A stretch of 6,370 nucleotides of DNA from DASSCW01 sp036555005 (GTDB taxonomy: Bacteria; Chloroflexota; Limnocylindria; QHBO01). The notes under the pieces are model-generated. The model did not search any database. It was not told the origin of the DNA and worked only from the letters and a program-made list of their open reading frames with translations. This document shows, piece after piece, positions 1-5,127 of this stretch. Position 1 is the stretch's first letter, and every line of letters begins with the position of its first letter. Location of the stretch: assembly GCA_036555005.1 (NCBI GenBank), contig DATBME010000071.1:1-6370 (forward strand). The letters run 5' to 3'. The position numbers and the translations under genes are program-made.

Positions 1-216
1 CTGCGCCAGCAGTCGGGCGTCCAGGGCGTCGCCGCCGGGGATGGGCGGCAGGGCGGCGCGCACGAGCGCGGCGGCCTCCAGCAGTGGAGCCGTGGCGCGA
101 TCGGCGACCGGCCGATCGCCGGCCATCAGCCGCTCGACCGCATGCTCCAGGCGCTCGGCCTGGCTGTGGCTGGTCAGGGAAGCGCGGTCCAGGGTGTCGT
201 CCAAGGTGGGGTCCAT
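1..216 (-). CDS. Partial CDS, N-terminal 72 codons of a putative sigma-associated regulator (anti-sigma-like)
   Basis: An open frame runs from ATG at 216 to the window edge without a stop, so only the N-terminus is visible (begins MDPTLDDTLDRASL). The start is supported by a Shine-Dalgarno-like AAGGA at 230-226 with a 9-nt spacer. The fragment is soluble and alpha-helical in character. It has the pattern ERLEHAVERLMAGDRP, then PLLEAAALVRAALPPIPGGDALDARLLAQ, and no membrane segment or zinc-binding HxxxCxxC motif so far. This 'LxxLxxG…pLLeaAxxlrxalPp' layout resembles the start of proteins often found directly after ECF sigma genes in high-GC, Chloroflexota-type genomes, which usually continue into a membrane segment. 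That family match is from memory, and the role rests mainly on its place after the sigma gene. It lies 105 nt downstream of the sigma stop, with a strong stem-loop between them. The gene itself is well supported; its function is only inferred. Confidence 0.7.
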   Translation of the reverse strand, partial: MDPTLDDTLDRASLTSHSQAERLEHAVERLMAGDRPVADRATAPLLEAAALVRAALPPIPGGDALDARLLAQ

Positions 217-225
217 GACGCGGGG

Positions 226-230
226 TCCTT
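226..230 (-). promoter_or_regulatory. Ribosome binding site (AAGGA) for the 1-216 gene
   Basis: On the minus strand AAGGA is followed by nine bases and then ATG at 216. It decides the start: another ATG directly in front of AAGGA (233-231) is in a different frame that stops after 19 codons. Confidence 0.55.
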
Positions 231-293
231 CATGCTAGCCAACACCGCCGCCGGGCATGCGTTACGCGAGCTGGAAGCGGAATGGCGCCGATG

Positions 294-318
294 CGTCGCG
301 CGGCTCAGCCGCGCGACG
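294..318 (-). other. Perfect 11-bp GC-rich stem-loop after the sigma gene
   Basis: The arms 294-304 (CGTCGCGCGGC) and 308-318 (GCCGCGCGACG) are exact reverse complements around a 3-nt loop (TCA on the plus strand, TGA on the minus strand). On the minus strand it begins three bases after the sigma TGA (324-322) and lies about 78 nt before the next gene's ATG. There is no T-run after it on either strand, so it is not a canonical intrinsic terminator. It could be a U-less terminator, an mRNA 3'-end stabiliser or processing site that sets different levels of the sigma and downstream proteins, or a protein-binding palindrome. Confidence 0.55.
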
Positions 319-321
319 AGG

Positions 322-912
322 TCAGGACTGGCTCTCCAGGCGCGCGGCTAGCTCGCGCAGCGAGCGATGGAGAAGGACGCGGACCGCGCCGGGTGATCGG
401 TCCAGGACCTGCGCGATCTCGTTGGTCGACAGGTCGTCGACGAAGCGCAGCAGGATCACCTGGCGTCGGTCATCGGGCATCGCGGCGACCACCCGCCGGA
501 TCTGGCGCAGCTCGTCGGCGAGGGCCACCTGGCCCGCCGGATCGGCGTCCGGAGCCGGTCGCTCGAAGTCATCCGGCAGCCGCTCGGTCCGCTTGCGCGC
601 CCGGCTGCGGTGCGCGTTGGCGATGGTGTTGTGCGCGATGCGGAAGAGCCAGGCCCTGAAGGATGAGCCCTGGTCATTGAAGTCGGGCAGCGCCCGGAAG
701 GCGGCCAGAAAGATGCGCTCGGTCGCGTCCTCCGCGTCGTGGTGGTCCCCCAGCTGGTAGAAGGCGTAGCCGTAGACGCGGTCCACGTAGCGCCGATAGA
801 GGGTCGCGAAGGCCGCGCCGTCGGCCTGCGCGGCACGCACCGCCGCCAGGTCAGCGTCACCGATGGACTCGCGTCTGTCAGCCTCGTGCGACGACCAGCG
901 TTCCTGGGTCAT
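322..912 (-). CDS. ECF-type RNA polymerase sigma factor (sigma-70 family)
   Basis: This 196-residue protein has the two-domain layout of extracytoplasmic-function sigma factors, which direct core RNA polymerase to a small set of promoters. Region 2 spans about residues 35-105 (FATLYRRYVDRVYGYAF, then DAEDATERIFLAAFRALPDF and FRAWLFRIAHNTIANAHR), covering core binding and -10 recognition. A short linker follows (about 106-130, ERLPDDFERPAPDADP). Region 4 is about 131-190 (RRVVAAMPDDRRQVILLRF, then the helix-turn-helix DLSTNEIAQVLDRSPGAVRVLLHRSLREL), which would read the -35 element. Length and order are normal for the class, and there is no long C-terminal extension. The ATG at 912 overlaps the birA stop as ATGA, so translation is probably coupled; a weak AGGGG lies 7 nt upstream. 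The next gene downstream may be its regulator. The ECF subgroup and regulon cannot be told from this sequence. Confidence 0.93.
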   Translation of the reverse strand: MTQERWSSHEADRRESIGDADLAAVRAAQADGAAFATLYRRYVDRVYGYAFYQLGDHHDAEDATERIFLAAFRALPDFNDQGSSFRAWLFRIAHNTIANAHRSRARKRTERLPDDFERPAPDADPAGQVALADELRQIRRVVAAMPDDRRQVILLRFVDDLSTNEIAQVLDRSPGAVRVLLHRSLRELAARLESQS

Positions 913-1736
913 GCGCCGGCCCCTGCGCCCACCGCCGCATCCGGCTGGGACGCGTCGCGCACCGCCACCACCTCGCCCACGGCCAGGGCAACGCGCCCGG
1001 CATCCGTGTCGAGCAGCAGCAGGCCCTGCTCGGAGATCCCCGATGCGATGCCGTCCAGCCGTTCCGCGCCCAGATCGACCGTGACCCGCCGCCCGTCGAG
1101 GGCGGAGACCGAAGCGAGGCGGCCAACCGGCGAGTCGCCGCGTTCCAGGGCGGCGAGCTCGGCGTCAAGGGCGGTGAGTACCGCCGACAGGAGCGCGATC
1201 CGGTCGATCGGGCCTCCGGCCAGCTCCTGCAGCGAGGTGGCACGCTCCCGCACCTCCCTCGGCATCTCCGCCAGCGGCCAGTTGACGTTGATCCCGATCC
1301 CGACGATCGCGTCGGCCAGGCGTCCATCCTCCACGGCGGTCTCGACCAGCAGGCCCGCCACCTTGCGACCGTCGGAGGCCACGACGTCATTCGGCCAGCG
1401 AACGCGCAGATCCGCGTCCGAAACGCACTCAGCGCAGGCATCGCGCACAGCCAGCGCGGCGGCGATGCCCAGCAACCCGGCGTCGGCTGCCTCGATCCGC
1501 GGCCGGATCCCGACGCTCAGCATGAGGTTCACGCCGGCCGGTGAGGTCCACGTGCGGCCCCGCCGCCCACGGCCCGCCGTCTGCAGGTCCGCGACCATTG
1601 CCAGGCCCTCGCCACCCGCCGCGGCCAGCGCCGCGCGAGCACGGTCGTTGGTCGAGCCGATCTCGGCGTGGAACTCGACAGTGTGCCCGATCCGCCGGGA
1701 CGGATCCGCCGCCGCCGACCAGGCTGGCTCGTTCAT
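909..1736 (-). CDS. birA: Biotin--[acetyl-CoA-carboxylase] ligase (BirA/BPL), short form without a DNA-binding domain
   Basis: It activates biotin with ATP to biotinyl-5'-AMP and transfers biotin to a lysine of biotin carboxyl carrier domains, as in acetyl-CoA carboxylase. In the 275-residue product from ATG 1736 I see GSTND (27-31), the biotinyl-AMP loop GRGRRGR (55-61) within QTAGRGRRGRTWTSPAGVNL, RWPND (113-117), KVAGLL with the catalytic lysine (125-130) and GIGINVN (146-152). A C-terminal SH3-like domain follows (roughly 210-265, ending GLLLLDTDAGRVALAVGEVVAV). The E. coli-type N-terminal winged helix is absent, so this is a monofunctional (group I) ligase that probably does not repress biotin genes. 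A TTG at 1775 would add 13 residues. I chose ATG 1736 because the catalytic domain begins soon after it and a -10-like element ends just upstream. The last codons overlap the sigma factor start. Confidence 0.93.
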   Translation of the reverse strand: MNEPAWSAAADPSRRIGHTVEFHAEIGSTNDRARAALAAAGGEGLAMVADLQTAGRGRRGRTWTSPAGVNLMLSVGIRPRIEAADAGLLGIAAALAVRDACAECVSDADLRVRWPNDVVASDGRKVAGLLVETAVEDGRLADAIVGIGINVNWPLAEMPREVRERATSLQELAGGPIDRIALLSAVLTALDAELAALERGDSPVGRLASVSALDGRRVTVDLGAERLDGIASGISEQGLLLLDTDAGRVALAVGEVVAVRDASQPDAAVGAGAGA

Positions 1737-1743
1737 CGGGCCA

Positions 1744-1749
1744 ATTATC
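1744..1749 (-). promoter_or_regulatory. Candidate -10 element (GATAAT) of birA, suggesting a leaderless transcript
   Basis: On the minus strand GATAAT matches TATAAT at five of six bases and stands out in GC-rich surroundings. Seven bases separate it from the ATG at 1736, so transcription would start at or within a base or two of the start codon. No Shine-Dalgarno sequence precedes this ATG. The -35 region is poor: TTGGCG at 1775-1770 is 20 bases away. The promoter is therefore a candidate only. Confidence 0.4.
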
Positions 1750-1802
1750 ACCGGGGCCGTCCAACCGGCCGCCAAAGCGGCTACTCAGCACCTGTGGGGT
1801 TA

Positions 1803-1828
1803 TTGGGCCGTGCAAAGGCACGTCCCAA
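1803..1828. other. Imperfect hairpin in the birA-trpS intergenic region
   Basis: TTGGG (1803-1807) pairs with CCCAA (1824-1828) and CGTGC (1809-1813) pairs with GCACG (1818-1822). There is one C/T mismatch between the two helices (1808/1823) and an AAAG loop. Ten of eleven positions pair. No T-run follows on either strand. It lies about 70 bases upstream of the birA start and about 200 upstream of trpS. It could be an RNA structure in a longer leader of either gene or a binding site for a dimeric repressor. Confidence 0.45.
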
Positions 1829-1926
1829 CACGAAAAGGGACCATCGCAGCATGCGTAGGGCTGAAATGCGCAACCGGTCGGCCGGAAGAGACGCCGCCGG
1901 CAGCAGGATCCGGCAGGTCGGCATGC

Positions 1927-1958
1927 AGGGTGATGAGATAACCCTACTGGTGCTAGGG
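1927..1958 (+). other. Two overlapping, mutually exclusive inverted repeats upstream of trpS
   Basis: AGGGT (1927-1931) can pair with ACCCT (1941-1945) across a 9-nt loop. CCCTA (1942-1946) can instead pair with TAGGG (1954-1958) across a 7-nt loop. The shared CCCT means only one can form. The stems are only five base pairs, so chance is a real possibility. If transcribed ahead of trpS they could act as a switch. Confidence 0.25.
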
Positions 1959-2008
1959 CCGGAACCGAGCAGCGATCGCGCGGAGCCGTTGGGCCGGATC
2001 GCCTGCAT

Positions 2009-2014
2009 TACACT
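2009..2014 (+). promoter_or_regulatory. Candidate -10 element (TACACT) of trpS
   Basis: TACACT fits the TAnnnT pattern and ends ten bases before the ATG at 2025, implying a leader of only a few bases. The nearest -35-like sequence, TTGGGC at 1989-1994, is only 14 bases away, which is short for a housekeeping promoter. No Shine-Dalgarno sequence lies in the ten bases before the ATG, which agrees with a near-leaderless mRNA. Confidence 0.3.
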
Positions 2015-2024
2015 CGGCCGTGAG

Positions 2025-3056
2025 ATGAGCCAGGTCGCCTCCGCTCCCGCGACCGCGCAGCCGCCCGTGCGTGAGCGTGTCTTCTCCGGCATCCAGCCCT
2101 CCGGTGCCTCCCACCTGGGCAACTATCTCGGCGCCCAGGTCAACTACGTCCGGCTGCAGGACGAGTACGACGCGATCTACGGCATCGTCGACATGCATGC
2201 GCTGACCACCGTTCACGACGGTGCGACGCTGCGGCAGCTGACGCACGACATGGTGCTCGACCTGCTGGCCGTGGGCCTGGATCCGGAGCGTTGCGCGCTG
2301 ATCCGCCAATCCGACTTTCCCGAGCACACCGAGCTGATGTGGATCTTCGACACGGTGGTGCCGGTCAGCTGGCTGGAGCGCACGCCGACCTACAAGGAGA
2401 AGCGCGACGAGGGGGTCGCCAACAGCATGGGGCTGCTCAACTACCCCGTGCTGCAGGCGGCCGACATCGTCATCTACAAGGCCAGCCGCGTGCCGGTCGG
2501 CAAGGACCAGGCCGCGCACCTGGAGCTGTCGCGCGAGATTGCCCGGGCGTTCAACCGGCGCTATGGCGAGATCTTCCCCGAGCCACAGGCCGTCTTCACC
2601 GATGCGCCGGTGGTGCTGGGGACCGATGGCGCCCGCAAAATGAGCAAGTCGGCCGGCAACACGATCCCGATCTTCTCCGAGCCCGACGAGATCCGGAAGA
2701 TCGTGATGAACATGGTCACCGACCCGCTGCGCATCAAGCGCACCGACCCGGGCCGGCCGGAGGTCTGCAACGTCTGCCAGCTGCATCGGTTCTTCGGCTC
2801 CGACTACCTGCAGATCCAGGACGGTGAGCGCACGGCCCGGACTGGCTGCGTCGACACCAAGGCGCTGCTGGCGGATCGGATCATCGAGTTCTTCCGGCCC
2901 ATGCGCGAGAAGCGGGTGGAGCTGGCGGCCGATGCTGACGTGGTGGAGCGCGTGCTGGCCGCCGGGGCGGCCAAGGTGAGGCCGATCCTGGAGGCGACGC
3001 TGGCCGAGGTTCGCGAGGCGGTCGGCATCGGTCCTCGAAGAAGTCAGGACCGATGA
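2025..3056 (+). CDS. trpS: Tryptophan--tRNA ligase (TrpRS)
   Basis: This cytoplasmic class I aminoacyl-tRNA synthetase attaches tryptophan to tRNA-Trp using ATP. The 343-residue product (E. coli TrpRS has 334) starts with VFSGIQPSGASHLGNYLGA, where the HIGH-type signature is at 26-33. It continues through VDMHALTT, then VVPVSWLERTPTYKEK, and has a perfect KMSKS at 205-209. The C-terminal helical part includes VCNVCQLHRFF and TGCVDTKALLADRIIEFF. Cysteines lie at 248, 251 and 275. Some TrpRS enzymes bind a [4Fe-4S] cluster here through four cysteines, but in this protein the expected final cysteine is Thr278 and another ligand is missing. The ATG at 2025 gives the usual N-terminus. The frame is open upstream to in-frame ATG 1851, but that 58-residue, Arg-rich extension is not typical of the family. 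The stop overlaps the next gene as ATGA. Confidence 0.96.
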   Translation: MSQVASAPATAQPPVRERVFSGIQPSGASHLGNYLGAQVNYVRLQDEYDAIYGIVDMHALTTVHDGATLRQLTHDMVLDLLAVGLDPERCALIRQSDFPEHTELMWIFDTVVPVSWLERTPTYKEKRDEGVANSMGLLNYPVLQAADIVIYKASRVPVGKDQAAHLELSREIARAFNRRYGEIFPEPQAVFTDAPVVLGTDGARKMSKSAGNTIPIFSEPDEIRKIVMNMVTDPLRIKRTDPGRPEVCNVCQLHRFFGSDYLQIQDGERTARTGCVDTKALLADRIIEFFRPMREKRVELAADADVVERVLAAGAAKVRPILEATLAEVREAVGIGPRRSQDR

Positions 3057-4312
3057 CGCAGGCCGGGCTGTTTGGCGGCCTCGGCCCCCGCGAGCGGCGG
3101 TGGCTGCTCGGCTTCCTCATCCTGGGATCGGCCTACTTCGCCGTGCTGCTGCTGCAGTGGGCGTTCACCTTCCTGGCCAGCTTCAGCCAGATCCTGCTGA
3201 TCATCTTCCTGGCCTGGCTGCTGGCCTTCATCATGTCGCCGATCGCCCGCTTCCTGGACGAGCGGCTGCCCCTCAGCCGCCCCATGGCGGTGGTGATCGC
3301 CTACTTCCTGGCCCTGGTCGGGCTCGGCTTCGTGATGTTCGTGGCGGGCGGGGCGATCACCAACGAGGTCTCGCAGATCACCAACGAGTTCCCGCAGACG
3401 GCGGTCAACATCGAGGACACGCTGGCCGGCTACCAGGAGGCCCTCGGCCTGGACCGGACGCAGATCGACCTGGTGGAGCTGTTCCGGACCGCGGTGGCCG
3501 GATTCGGTGACGTCGCCGGCACGATCTTCGATCAGGCGGAGGAGATTGCGCGGGCCACGCTCGCCACGCTGGGGTCGCTGGTGCTGATCCTGATCCTGTC
3601 GCTCTACATGCTGATGGACAGCGAACGGATCGGCGGCAAGCTGACGCGCGCGGTGCCCCGCCAGTTCTCGGACGAGATCGAGATCCTGGAGCGCAGCGTG
3701 GGGCGCGCCTTCGGCGGCTTCCTGCGCACGCAGGTCATCCTCGCCGGCCTGCAGGCGGCGCTGGTGGCGGTGGTGGGGACGATCTTCGGCATCCCCTACC
3801 TCTTCCTGGTGGGGACGCTGTCGTCGCTGGCCATGCTGATCCCGTTCTTCGGGCCGCCGTTGGCGCTGATCCCGCCGATCGTGGCGGCCTGGATCTATGT
3901 CCCGCAGTGGTTCCTGGTCATCACCATCATCCTGGTCGTGGTGCAGACGGTGGTCGTCAACTGGCTGCAGCCACGGCTGATGCAGGGTGCGCTGGGGATG
4001 CACCCGATCCTGGTGCTGGTCGGCCTGCTGGTCGGCGCCCAGGTGGCCGGCGTGTGGGGCGCCCTGTTCGGCATCCCGGTGATCGCCGTCTTCAATGTCT
4101 TCCTCAACCTGGTGCTGTGGTCGGAGCTGCCGAACGCGGCGCTGCCGCAGGAGGAGCGCCTGGAGGACGTGTCCCAGGCCACCATGGTCAAGGTCGAGCG
4201 CGAGCAGATCAGCGACGAGACGCACCCGCACATCCACGTCCACCGCTCGCTGCGGCACGACGGCAGCGAGGAGGTCGACCTGGTCGTCGACGACGAGCCG
4301 GAGGGGGTCTAG
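3053..4312 (+). CDS. AI-2E/PerM-family membrane transporter
   Basis: This 419-residue integral membrane protein has the fold pattern of the AI-2E (PerM/TqsA/YdiK, formerly UPF0118) family. Three N-terminal hydrophobic segments lie at about 18-40, 45-61 and 78-98. A soluble loop of about 70 residues follows, then a helix at 170-188 ending in the conserved LYMLMDSERI. The C-terminal group of segments (about 230-360) contains GIPYLFLVGTLSSLAMLIPFFGPPLALIPP and QPRLMQGALGMHPILVLVGLLVG, both characteristic. A hydrophilic tail from about 365 contains HPHIHVH at 391-397 and a very acidic end. Characterised relatives export autoinducer-2 (E. coli TqsA) or act as sodium/proton antiporters, so the substrate cannot be assigned by family alone. 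The ATG overlaps the trpS stop, and an AGGA at 3046-3049 is rather close to the start, suggesting coupled translation. The stop is two bases from the convergent ABC ATPase stop. Confidence 0.9.
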   Translation: MTQAGLFGGLGPRERRWLLGFLILGSAYFAVLLLQWAFTFLASFSQILLIIFLAWLLAFIMSPIARFLDERLPLSRPMAVVIAYFLALVGLGFVMFVAGGAITNEVSQITNEFPQTAVNIEDTLAGYQEALGLDRTQIDLVELFRTAVAGFGDVAGTIFDQAEEIARATLATLGSLVLILILSLYMLMDSERIGGKLTRAVPRQFSDEIEILERSVGRAFGGFLRTQVILAGLQAALVAVVGTIFGIPYLFLVGTLSSLAMLIPFFGPPLALIPPIVAAWIYVPQWFLVITIILVVVQTVVVNWLQPRLMQGALGMHPILVLVGLLVGAQVAGVWGALFGIPVIAVFNVFLNLVLWSELPNAALPQEERLEDVSQATMVKVEREQISDETHPHIHVHRSLRHDGSEEVDLVVDDEPEGV

Positions 4313-4314
4313 CT

Positions 4315-5127
4315 CTAGCCCTCGGCCAGGGCAAGGTGACGGTCGCCTGCCTCGGTATGCGCCAGCTGCACCTGGACACCGAACACGCGTGCCACCAGGT
4401 CCGGAGTCAAGACTCTCTGCGGCGGCCCGTCGGCGGCCACCCGGCCCTCGTGCAGGACCACCACGCGCGGCGCGAAGGCGGCCGCCAGGTTCAGGTCATG
4501 CAGCACCGCCAGCACGGTCAGGTTGCGCTCGGCCCGCAGTCGCCGCATCGCTCGCAGCAGGGCGACCTGGTGGGCCAGGTCCATGTGCAGGGTCGGCTCG
4601 TCGAGCAGCAGCAGCTCCGGCTCCTGCGCCAGCGCCATCGCCACCAGCACCCGCTGCCGCTCTCCGCCGGAGAGCTGGTGCGGGTAGCGATCGGCCAGGT
4701 CCAGCGCATCGGCATCGACCAGCGCCCGCTGGATGGCGCGCTCGTCGTCGGCCGTCGAGCCGAACAGGCGCCGGGCGTGCGGCGCTCGGCCCATCTCCAC
4801 CAGCTCCGCCACCCGGAAGCCGTCGGGCAGGTCGAGCTGCTGGGGGAGCACCGCCACGCGGCGCGCCAGGGCGTCGCGGCCCCACGCGCTCACCGCCCGC
4901 CCCGCCACCTCGACCGCCCCGCGATCGGGGTTGAGCGCGCCGCTGACCAGCCGCAGGAGGGTCGTCTTGCCGCTGCCGTTGGGGCCCAGCAGCGCCGTCA
5001 TCTCGCCCGGCGTGACCGCCAGGTCGACGCCGCGCAGCACCGGCAGCGGATCGCGTCCCGGACGCAAATAGGCGAAGTGGACGTCCCGCAGCGCGGCGAC
5101 CGTCAATGACTCGACCGACACGCTCAT
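4315..5127 (-). CDS. ABC importer ATP-binding protein, cobalamin/iron-siderophore/heme type (BtuD/FecE-like)
   Basis: This 270-residue cytoplasmic nucleotide-binding subunit would power uptake by the adjacent permease. All ATPase motifs are intact: Walker A GPNGSGKTT (48-56), Q-loop in VLPQQ (93-97), signature LSGGERQRV (152-160), Walker B LLLLDEP (172-178), D-loop THMDLAHQ and the switch histidine in VLHDLNLA (H210). The LHDLNLAAAFAPRVVVLHEGRV stretch and the C-terminal ending are typical of the FecE/BtuD/HmuV group. A 15-20 residue N-terminal leader precedes the first strand. The ATG at 5127 overlaps the permease stop as ATGA and has a GAGG ribosome binding site at 5138-5135 with a 7-nt spacer. 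It is the last gene of the operon. No terminator is visible before the convergent gene. The ligand is not decidable from this subunit. Confidence 0.94.
   Translation of the reverse strand: MSVSVESLTVAALRDVHFAYLRPGRDPLPVLRGVDLAVTPGEMTALLGPNGSGKTTLLRLVSGALNPDRGAVEVAGRAVSAWGRDALARRVAVLPQQLDLPDGFRVAELVEMGRAPHARRLFGSTADDERAIQRALVDADALDLADRYPHQLSGGERQRVLVAMALAQEPELLLLDEPTLHMDLAHQVALLRAMRRLRAERNLTVLAVLHDLNLAAAFAPRVVVLHEGRVAADGPPQRVLTPDLVARVFGVQVQLAHTEAGDRHLALAEG

Larger units (their letters stand above)
1737..2024. other. Divergent intergenic region between birA and trpS
   Basis: These 288 bases separate divergently transcribed birA and trpS and should carry both promoters. They hold a 26-nt imperfect hairpin (1803-1828), two overlapping short inverted repeats (1927-1945 and 1942-1958), and -10-like hexamers next to each start codon. 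The trpS frame stays open through the whole region, with in-frame ATGs at 1851, 1866 and 1923. I see no convincing tRNA, T-box leader or terminator, and no independent small gene. Confidence 0.6.

Noticed and set aside
174..233. Small 19-codon frame starting at ATG 233 on the minus strand
   Set aside because: The AAGGA lies after this ATG and fits the 216 start instead; the product is short and Trp/Pro-rich with no sign of function.
255..262. GCATGCGT shared by the two noncoding gaps (255-262 and 1849-1856)
   Set aside because: Eight bases built on a simple palindrome are expected by chance, and a near match also occurs inside trpS; not enough for an operator claim.
739..1941. 400-codon plus-strand frame across the birA and sigma genes
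   Set aside because: The translation is Ser/Arg/Ala/Pro-rich and runs opposite two genes with full sets of motifs.
1776..2024. T-box leader for trpS
   Set aside because: An AGGGTG string occurs at 1927-1932, but I could not find the rest of the T-box consensus, a stem I with a specifier loop, or a terminator/antiterminator pair.
1953..2786. 277-codon minus-strand frame opposite trpS
   Set aside because: It lies antisense to the well-supported trpS, shows no recognisable motif and has the composition of a shadow frame.
3044..4258. 404-codon open frame on the minus strand opposite the AI-2E-family gene
   Set aside because: Its translation is Gln/Arg/His/Asp-rich and low in complexity, the usual antisense shadow of a high-GC membrane protein gene; the plus-strand product is a clear family member.
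3907..5109. 400-codon plus-strand frame spanning the AI-2E end and the ABC ATPase gene
   Set aside because: It crosses two real genes in the wrong frame or strand and is Gln/Arg/Gly-rich without motifs.
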